A DNA stretch of 64,000 nt from contig CAJHZI010000538.1 in the NCBI GenBank assembly GCA_905160935.1, forward strand, positions 130,001 through 194,000. The letters run 5' to 3'. Below are positions 57,528 through 64,000 of this stretch, piece after piece. The stretch comes from Enchytraeus crypticus (Eukaryota; Annelida; Clitellata; Enchytraeida; Enchytraeidae). The notes beneath the pieces are model-generated. The model did not search any database, was not told the origin of the DNA, and saw only the letters and a list, made by a program, of their open reading frames with translations. How positions within the stretch are numbered: position 1 is the first letter of the stretch; the number at the start of each line of letters is the position of its first letter. Both the position numbers and the translations under genes were made by a program.

Positions 57528-57640
57528 TTTAACGTCAGTTTCTTGATAGATAGCAGGTCAGTGACTGGATTTGAACACTGCATCTATTATTTTGAAGTTG
57601 GATAACTAATCAACATACTGCTTGTTCAGTCCTCTATACC
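57528..57640 (-). repeat. tRNA-like SINE (S1-related), minus
   Basis: On plus, GGTTTAACGTCAGTTTCTTG is followed by GATAGCAGGTCAGTGACTGG and ATTTGAACACTGCATCTA. It resembles the copies at 31675 and 60420 and begins about 155 bp after the stop codon at 57374. Confidence 0.6.
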
Positions 57641-57793
57641 AAATAGTGTGCAAAATTTCAGTTGGAAACTGCAGAGTTTATCTTAAATTAATACTTTGAA
57701 AAGTACGAAGTCTAGATTGTAGGCCTATACATTGTAAAATTACGAAAGGTTTGGACCTAACAGATTGAGAGAGAGATAGAGAAAGAGAAATTG

Positions 57794-57837
<44 letters not shown>

Positions 57838-57840
<3 letters not shown>

Positions 57841-57871
57841 ACTATCTCTCTCTATATCTCTCTCTCCATAT

Positions 57872-57941
<70 letters not shown>

Positions 57942-57989
57942 ATATGTGTGTGTGTATATGGAGAGAGAGATATAGAGAGAGATAGTGAG
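57838..57989. repeat. Near-perfect 152 bp palindrome of simple repeats
   Basis: The left arm CTCACTATCTCTCTCTATAT, CTCTCTCTCCATATACACAC, then (TA)n is mirrored by the right arm (GTGTATATGGAGAGAGAGAT, ATAGAGAGAGATAGTGAG) around a centre near 57913. The arms differ mainly in the number of CA/GT units (7 against 5). A longer TA run lies to the left (57795-57836) and GA repeats to the right. The frames crossing it are not trustworthy. Confidence 0.9.
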
Positions 57990-58004
57990 AGAGAGAGAGA
58001 GTTA

Positions 58005-58492
58005 TTCTTATTCACACAGCATCTTATAGGACTCGTAATAAATAGATTGCGGAGATTAACAAGAGACTTATTGTCTTGATCATAAACGTTATTTATTAGG
58101 TATCTAGTTGTAAGCCCGTGGTTGTACAATGTATAACCATCAAGCAGGTCATCTTTCTTATAATCTTCCCAGGTACAAGTTCTACACTGAAAACAAAATA
58201 ATTCGTCAGAATCATGCCAATTTTCGTCACTATTGTGAGCGTCAGGGATAGATACAGATAATGCGTTGTCATCTGTAACACAGTATGGTTTTGTAATATA
58301 GCTACCGTTCTCGCTGTCTGTATTTTGTACGTTGTTTAATGCATGCACGCACTGCCTAGTGCACATAATTTCACCGATGTTGCAACTGTTGTTTACTGCA
58401 TTTTCTGTCGCTAATTCTCCAGTGCCTTTTATTCTAGCGCTATGTTTGACATTTGCAAGGGGTTGCACATTGATTTGCTCACGTGAAGGCAT
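58005..58492 (-). CDS. Possible coding exon, unrecognised (minus)
   Basis: An ATG at 58492 opens about 160 codons of ordinary composition (start [20 protein letters not shown]; later [20 protein letters not shown]) before the frame runs into the palindrome. The Cys pattern is not a motif I know. Inside it, TTATTTTGTTTTCAG before TGTAGAACTTG looks like a splice acceptor, so part of it may be intron. The frame may equally be chance. If real, it would lie tail to tail with the gene ending at 57374. Confidence 0.25.
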
Positions 58493-58599
58493 TTGTTATA
58501 ATATAGTACATATGATTTTGTGTTAACTGCTGTGTTTCTTTACGTTTTACGGTCTACAATTTGTGCTCATATTTACATATTTTTATGGATATGGACATA

Positions 58600-58765
58600 T
58601 ATTTCCCGTATTGTGTCCGGGACACTGAAAAATAGACCAATCGTGAACTTCAAGTGTCGTAAGGCTGAGGAAAGCTAAGGGAAACCACGTCAGAAGCCAT
58701 ATTATTCTTGAGCTATAGGCTGCAGTCTATAACTGCGACAGCCAATGTTAATCAAGTAGCAAATG
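58600..58765 (+). repeat. Dispersed repeat R2, 5' half
   Basis: TGTCCGGGACACTGAAAAAT, AGACCAATCGTGAACTTCAA, CTGAGGAAAGCTAAGGGAAAC, GAAGCCATATTATTC and AGCTATAGGCTGCA follow the R2 order. Confidence 0.7.
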
Positions 58766-58979
58766 TTACGTATGTGATCGATAACAGAGGATTTAACGCT
58801 AATTTCTCATCGTAAAAGATACCGGAGACATAATTCTAACGACAGTTTCAATGTATCTGAACACATAAGCCAATAGAACTAAAGAAATAGAGATAAGTTC
58901 TCAGTATTATTGAGAACTCATTAAGAGTATTTGTTCCGGCAGACTGTCCTCAGTGAAAAGTACGAAGCTTCAGCAGCCA

Positions 58980-59042
58980 GGCATGTACTAGACAAGTACC
59001 AGGCAAGTACTAGACAAGTACCAGGCAAGCACTAGACAACGC
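58980..59042. repeat. Short 12 bp repeat (CAAGTACTAGAC)
   Basis: About five copies alternate between CAAGTACTAGAC and AAGTACCAGGC. Confidence 0.75.
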
Positions 59043-59044
59043 AC

Positions 59045-59390
59045 GTCATAGCACGGTTGTGCCATCAGATTAAACACGACCTCTGGTTTTAATGAAGACA
59101 AAAAAACTACCTGACTTTCATCTGTCAAGAACAAGATCTTCAAACAATGCAAGTTAATTACACATACACACAAAAATACGAAGATGACAAAAATGTCAAC
59201 AACATAAGAGTCCTGTAAATGCGCGAAATTGCACAACGTATACAGAGTAGAGCGAACATGCATATACAGTACTTGTTTAATCTGAGAGATAGGGTTAACT
59301 GTTTATTACGTACTTTTAAAGATATCATGGTCTCCATCACTGGCCATATAGCCACAATTAGAATTTAAAGTGGACACTATAAACTACAGA
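59045..59390. other. No gene recognised
   Basis: Open frames on the minus strand (58988-59355) have no recognisable domain. Confidence 0.4.
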
Positions 59391-59392
59391 CT

Positions 59393-59518
59393 TAACGTTT
59401 GTTGTTCTCATACCACAAAGGACAAAGTCAGAGGTTGTCCGGCTCAGATTGAACTGGAGGCCTCCGGTTTAGCAGACAAGCAAGCTAATAACTCGGCCAT
59501 CTAACCAGTAGCTGCCCA
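59393..59518 (-). repeat. tRNA-derived SINE S2, minus
   Basis: The minus strand reads TGGTTAGATGGCCGAGTTAT, CTTGTCTGCTAAACCGGAGG and B box CAGTTCAATCTGAGC, ending GAACAACAAACGTTAAGTC. The GATGGCCGAGT and CTGCTAA motifs resemble tRNA-Ser(GCT). Confidence 0.75.
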
Positions 59519-59664
59519 TTTAATACACTGTCATAGCGTCGCGTCCTATATACATATAACTATCCCCAGTCTGTCCATATGCTTGAACTACTTGTGAATT
59601 AAGTCACTCTTCTAGCGCATCATATGTAATAATTAAACCTAAAATTTACATTAACTAATCGACT

Positions 59665-59840
59665 AAACATCATCATCATCTTTCCTTAAATCCCAGTTCA
59701 ACCAGGGTCGGGATACAAATAGACTGTCTCGAATCCCCCCCGTCCTACACAACACCATCAGCCAATCCCCTATTTGAGACTTTTCCATTCGCTTAAATTT
59801 TTGTAGCAATTTCTGGAGCCTAGGCGCTATTAGACTAATC
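59665..59840 (+). repeat. Dispersed repeat R5, longest copy
   Basis: CATCATCATCATCTTTCCTT, AAATCCCAGTTCAACCAGGG, TCGGGATACAAATAGACTGT, CCATTCGCTTAAATTTTTGT and TCTGGAGCCTAGGCGCTATT. Copies at 10920 and 16110 cover parts of it. It is flanked on the left by TTAACTAATCGACTAA and on the right by the same sequence, which looks like a target-site duplication. Confidence 0.7.
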
Positions 59841-60100
59841 ATTACTATAACTAATCGACTAATCATTACTATAACTAATCGACTAATCATTACTATAACT
59901 AATCGACTAATCATTACTATAACTAATCGACTAATCATTACTATAACTAATCGACTAATCATTACTATAACTAATCGACTAATCATTACTATAACTAATC
60001 GACTAATCATTACTATAACTAATCGACTAATCATTACTATAACTAATCGACTAATCATTACTATAACTAATCGACTAATCATTACTATAACTAATCGATA
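59833..60100. repeat. Minisatellite, 24 bp unit, about 11 copies
   Basis: The unit CATTACTATAACTAATCGAC plus TAAT is repeated about eleven times with almost no change. The minus-strand frame (Met-Ile-Ser-Arg-Leu-Val-Ile-Val periodic) is an artefact. The unit contains TAACTAATCGACTAA, which also flanks the neighbouring R5 copy on its other side. Confidence 0.92.
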
Positions 60101-60104
60101 CTCA

Positions 60105-60415
60105 CTAGACAGTTCGTCACATTAGCATTGGATTATACAACTAGATAATTACTATCTAATTCAAAACAGGCTACAAACCAATCACAATTCAATAAACAAA
60201 TTAATGAAGCTATTCAACTCGTACAACGGTAAACTATAACAAATTGATACACAATGGCGCAGTATCGATATTTTATGTACATAAATTCAAAGGCTAAATT
60301 TGTGAAAATATTTGACACTATCGCTATTAGTATAAGTCAGTAAACGAAATAGTTACAGATTCAATCCTATTTATAAAAAGTGAGAAAAAAGGATATTGTT
60401 TGCTTTCAACTAATA
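60105..60415. other. No feature recognised
   Basis: AT-rich sequence without signals. Confidence 0.4.
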
Positions 60416-60419
60416 AAGT

Positions 60420-60545
60420 CTAAAGCCAAGTCTAATGTCAATTTTCAGTACGATAGCAAGTTAGTGATGAAGAGAGCACTGGATTTTAACAGTGCACCTA
60501 CTGAACAGCAGTCAAACAATTTGTAAAGTGCCACTGGCTCAGCCC
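60420..60545 (-). repeat. tRNA-like SINE (S1-related), minus
   Basis: On plus, GCCAAGTCTAATGTCAATTT, AGTACGATAGCAAGTTAGTG, GGATTTTAACAGTGCACC and GTGCCACTGGCTCAGCC follow the order of the copies at 31675 and 57528. Confidence 0.6.
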
Positions 60546-60549
60546 AATA

Positions 60550-61042
60550 CAGGGTGACCTTAGAATAGGCCTGGTCAGGTACTTATGAACTATTGCCCAA
60601 TCAGATCTGCACAGAAACTCTTCTTCTAAGGAAGCATACATAATTACATTACAAGCAAGTCTTTCAAAACTTTCAAGTTCGAATACAATATACTGAGGAT
60701 TCCAAAGTTCATAATTATGCATAAACCAATCATTTCATTACACATAAACACATATGAAATTGATTAGAGAAACAAAAAGGTTACAAATGGTAAATCATTA
60801 AGTAATATTTATCTAACTACATTAGATCAGCAAATCATCGTTACCAAAGGAGAACTAAACCAATACTAAAGAACATTCACTAATTTCTGCTAAAGAGTAC
60901 GGTATATAATGAAATGTGTAAGTATAACCGATGAAATGAATGTAGTAACGAGAACCAACAGACGCAAAGAATATTTCACAACGCAGTGCACATCACTATA
61001 TAACAGGTAATTTGAGCCTAACATCACCAAACAAACTTAAGT
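60550..61042. other. Downstream of the ZMYND19-like gene, no feature recognised
   Basis: This should hold the 3' untranslated region of the minus-strand gene. I found no AATAAA on the minus strand close to the stop codon. Confidence 0.4.
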
Positions 61043-61172
61043 TTATCTGTCCAGAAACTCAACACCACTATCAGCTACATCACACAGCACGGCCGGATCT
61101 CGTAGACCACGTGATTTGCAGAAGTGGCGATGATTTCTCCAATCCAACTGCTGACATCTGTGACTGCAGTAT
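61043..61172 (-). CDS. ZMYND19: ZMYND19-like last exon: second half of MYND finger
   Basis: The acceptor (minus strand GTATTTAG) is followed by the last base of a split Arg codon and YCSHRCQQLDWRNHRHFCKS, then a short tail to a TAA stop at 61045-61043. The Cys, Cys, His and Cys zinc ligands and the QQxDW motif fit ZMYND19 (YCGSQCQQKDWPAHKKHC). The C-terminal tail after the finger (22 residues) differs from the vertebrate one. The exon is 130 bp. Confidence 0.85.
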
Positions 61173-63416
61173 CTAAATACAAACAGGACTATACTAGAAT
61201 TTTGAGATTACGTTAAGAATAACACACAACAAAGGTAAGACAAAGAAGTAAAGACATGGCATGAAACAAGGGCATGAGATAAAACTAATGCATGGATAGC
61301 AATGAAACAAAAGAAATACCTTCCTTTTTGTTGAAGACGTCTGATCTGATTGTGTAGAATAAAGATGAATATTGCAATGAGTAATTAAGTCATTCAAAAA
61401 GTTCAGCTTAGATTACACAAGACATAATTGAAGAGTGCTAAACATGACAATATTTAACTCTAAAACATAGTCAATCCGATGTTAATAAAGTCTGATAAGA
61501 GAGTGAGGATAAATTTTAAAATGTCATATAAATATCTAATTAATCCAATTTGAATATCGAAACCAATCGAACTGAATTATACTTCACTACTCATTAACGA
61601 TTTTGAATACTTAATACTAAGTGTACTACGGACCAGAGATATATAATAATATATATAATAGTAATGAACTGATTGCACTAATTTTTAGTAAATATTAGCA
61701 AATTAGTATTTAAAAGACTCAAGCAGAAAATAAAAAGCTAAACAAGTCAAAAGGCGGTGGTAACATCTATTTCATCTCACGAAAAATACCACTGATGGGA
61801 AACGCCAGGATTTGAACCCCGCATTATATTGATCCGCAGTCGGATATCTTACCGATTTTAAAGATTTCTTTACATCTAACCTGATACGACGACATCGTGA
61901 GCAGACTTTGAACTGAGAGGGACAGGATTCCATCGCCACACATGGAGGATTGTGACACTCGTAGAACCAATTCTCTGTAACACGCAGAAAATCAGCTCAT
62001 TTGTTATAGTAATACAGACAAAATATCAAATTCTGTAAATATTTCAATTGAAAAGGCAGTTTGCTGTCAACATCAGTTTCAATTCAAGACAAGTTCTACA
62101 TTTACTTAACATAGATGCAAACATTACAATTTTCATCTAGGAAAGAATATTTGTGAAGGGATAGCACATAATTATAAATATTGTGAGTCTTAAGATCATG
62201 TCGTGACATCTAATAACATTCTGAAGTATCTCATGAATACAAAATGGCGCAAAAGTTGCATTATTTTGCGATTTCTGCATATCTACATACGACAGAAAAT
62301 AGACTGATACAAATAATACCATTGAATTGGTGAAATAAATAAATAAAATAATAGCAGGTTAACACAAAAAATGAAATAAATGTAAACGAGTATTAACCTT
62401 CCGATTGCAGTAGGTCTCCATTGGCATTGTAAGCTGCCCCACACGGTGAAACAGTGTGTTGCTGCAGACCATAGCAAACAAGAAAAATTAATGTAGAAGA
62501 AAAGTACCCAGGAAATGTTTCAATTAAAGTCCAGCTTAAGGACTTGTTCTGTATCATAGGTAATATTCATATATTGGAGGTCCAGCTAACATTCTTACTT
62601 GTGGCATTCTGCATAGCAAGCAGCCGTGCCAAAAGTTAAATAAAACCTACAGTAATGTATATCAATGTATATAACAATTAAAGAGGAAAATACAATGCAG
62701 CACAAAATGCCGAATATGCAAAATCAATTTTTAGATACACAATATACATATATGAATGCTCCTGGAAGAAAGGCCCAGTAGTTGCTTGATAAGCAGAAGT
62801 TCATAAGTCCAAATTACAGATACCCGCATTTCTAACAGTCTCCTTACGACTTGAAAACTGGATGAAAAATTGAACAAAATAAAAGTCTATACAGTAGAGT
62901 AAAAGCATACATTGACTTCAAATCCCTAATATTAAAACATTGTGGCAGAATTACCCAATCAAACATTTATCACACAATAATTATTATTTATCAAATAATA
63001 AATATAAACAAAAAATTTCGTTTTAATAAATACTTCAGAATGCAACTCAACTTCCTGAATGCCTGAAATCAAATTAATCATTTTATAATTAATATCATAG
63101 TTAGCCATGGCTACAGTCTTCTAAATAAGGTCAGCATGATGATAAAGTAAATTAATGCAAACAAGAATAGGAAAGACCTATAAATTAGAAAACAATTTGT
63201 ACCAGATATTCTTTGACAGCATTTATTACTGAAGCAGACGACAGAGTCTTCCAATATAAAGTCTCTTCAACCGCTTCATTGCCGATCTTCGCACTGTCTG
63301 AGTGCAACTCCTGTTTTATCGGCAAAACGTCGAGATTTGACCAGCGGTTGTCAAGCAGTATCCCATTCTTATGAACAACATGGTGACCTTCAGGAATTGT
63401 CCCACAACGTATCTTC
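61043..63416 (-). CDS. ZMYND19: ZMYND19-like gene, last four exons (5' end missing)
   Basis: Four minus-strand exons (63416-63203, 62461-62398, 61974-61881, 61172-61043) join in phase through GT-AG introns into about 166 residues. The match to ZMYND19, an adaptor-like MYND zinc-finger protein (also called MIZIP), is seen in each exon: GHHVVHKNGILLDNRWSNL (family QVVHLNAVTVDNRLDNL), LYWKTL (family LYWLAI), YNANGDLLQSEEN (family YNANGDVVEEEEN) and FYECHNPPC (family YYECHYPPC). The MYND finger is complete: CHNPPC, CSRC, YCSHRC and WRNHRHFC, with the same spacing as in the human protein. The first segment also resembles an HNH-like fold, as in the family. About 80 N-terminal residues are missing and would lie on exons right of 63416 or beyond the window. 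In mammals the protein binds a melanin-concentrating hormone receptor and other partners; the role here is unknown. Confidence 0.85.
61175..61870. other. ZMYND19-like intron with a SINE
   Basis: A minus-strand S1-like SINE lies at 61755-61862 (ATCTATTTCATCTCACGAAA, CAGGATTTGAACCCCGC, GATCCGCAGTCGGATATCTT, ACCGATTTTA on plus), ending about 20 bp from the next exon. The rest is AT-rich. Confidence 0.6.
61881..61974 (-). CDS. ZMYND19: ZMYND19-like exon: first half of MYND finger
   Basis: The exon is 94 bp between acceptor TGCGTGTTACAG and donor GTTAGA. It encodes NWFYECHNPPCVAMESC, PSQFKVCSRCRRI between two split codons. The first C-x4-C and second C-x2-C zinc pairs are 12 residues apart, as in ZMYND19. 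A SINE sits within about 20 bp of the donor. Confidence 0.88.
62398..62461 (-). CDS. ZMYND19: ZMYND19-like exon: linker with NANGD motif
   Basis: A 64 bp exon between acceptor ATGGTCTGCAG and donor GTTAAT encodes QHTVSPCGAAYNANGDLLQS plus Glu and a split Glu codon. The YNANGD motif and the acidic residues that follow fit the family in the correct place before YECH. Too short to be found as an open frame, it is supported by the in-phase joints on both sides. Confidence 0.82.
62465..63200. other. ZMYND19-like intron, no feature recognised
   Basis: AT-rich intron sequence without arrays. Confidence 0.5.
63203..63416 (-). CDS. ZMYND19: ZMYND19-like exon: HNH-like segment
   Basis: The exon is 214 bp between the acceptor TTTTGTATTTCAG and the donor GTACAA. 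It encodes KIRCGTIPEGHHVVHKNGIL, LDNRWSNLDVLPIKQELHSD and EETLYWKTLSSASVINAVKE. The segment LDNRWSNLDVL, the preceding HHVVHKNG and the later LYW match ZMYND19 in order. The exon begins with one base of a split codon, so it continues an upstream exon. Confidence 0.85.
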
Positions 63417-63419
63417 CTG

Positions 63420-64000
63420 AAATACAAAATTCAATAAAATACAACTTCAATGGTTGTTCAGAATAGATCACAAAAATTTGAAGCCTGCTGTAAAAGGCAA
63501 TCAATATGAATTATGTAGGACAAAGAGAAAGCATCTCACAAGACATTATACTTTATTATGACAAAGGTTGCTTTACTGCTACTTTATTTAATTGAGCTGA
63601 AATCTGACCAAAAACAGAATTATGTACCTTGAAACAATCCATTTCTCTACATAATAGAGAGCAAAATAGTATGTGTTAAACTTTCACTTCATCTGAAATC
63701 AGACATGTCTAAAATAAAGCTTAATGCTACAAGCCAGGTTTAAGTTGTAAGTTTCAGCTAACAAGTTTAAAGCTGTTTCACGACTTGAAAAGTGTATATA
63801 CAAAGGATGTGTATATCATATGAGTGACAGCGAACTCTCAATTTCAAACTTGCACTAACTGATCTGCAGTTAGAAATCCATCATGTCATCTAGCCATAAT
63901 TAACACAAGCTATTCCAGATAATTCAAAAGAAAATATAGCTAGGAATATAGCGGGAACACTTGTCAACTAGTTTTTACCAGAATTTACCAGAACTGCTTC
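63420..64000. other. Intron or upstream region of the ZMYND19-like gene
   Basis: I find no exon matching the ZMYND19 N-terminus here. A worn SINE-like segment (GCCAGGTTTAAGTTGTAAGT to CTGATCTGCAGTTAGAAATC) may lie at 63735-63895 on the minus strand. Confidence 0.4.

Noticed and set aside
59663..60082. 139-codon minus-strand frame with an eight-residue period
   Set aside because: Artefact of the 24 bp minisatellite joined to repeat R5.

Overview
This is a stretch of an animal nuclear genome, not a bacterial, plasmid or viral one. The genes are split by GT-AG introns, the sequence is AT-rich, and more than half of it is microsatellites, minisatellites and short interspersed repeats with tRNA-like promoters. 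The nuclear receptor of the NR5A (Ftz-F1) type places it in the bilaterian animals. The overall look (tRNA-SINEs, long TA and GA arrays, long introns) would fit a marine or spiralian invertebrate, but I cannot name the species.

Three gene loci can be supported. (1) About 11.4-33.9 kb, plus strand: six exons of an NR5A/Ftz-F1 orphan nuclear receptor. They encode 892 residues from within the N-terminal domain to the stop codon, with the complete DNA-binding domain, the Ftz-F1 box, a very long Gln/Ser-rich hinge and the complete ligand-binding domain ending in an AF-2 helix. The upstream exon with the start codon was not found. (2) 54.1-57.4 kb, plus strand: an uninterrupted 1086-residue reading frame for a hydrophilic coiled-coil protein that I do not recognise. 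(3) 61.0-63.4 kb, minus strand: four exons, most too short to stand out as open frames, that join in phase into the C-terminal three quarters of a ZMYND19-like protein, ending in a complete MYND zinc finger. Its 5' exons lie beyond the right edge or were not found. A fourth, weak candidate is a minus-strand open frame at 58.2-58.5 kb.

The rest is repeat landscape. The left end (1-11 kb) holds minisatellites with 38, 16, 28, 16 and 11 bp units. The NR5A introns carry several SINE families, two 5'-truncated non-LTR retrotransposon ends and a tandem array of hairpins. From 34 to 54 kb there is no recognisable gene, but there are SINEs, a 749 bp Tc1/mariner-like MITE, a recent local duplication and arrays with 12-24, 54-60, 24 and 14 bp units. 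From 57.5 to 60.1 kb there is a 152 bp near-perfect palindrome and a 24 bp minisatellite.

The most interesting pattern is in the repeats. Several SINE families with different tRNA-like heads end in the same short tail (core AACTGACGTTAA), which suggests a shared retrotransposition partner. Two further families (called R1 and R2 here) end in a conserved small hairpin followed by GA repeats. Several long tandem arrays start exactly at the end of one of these elements.
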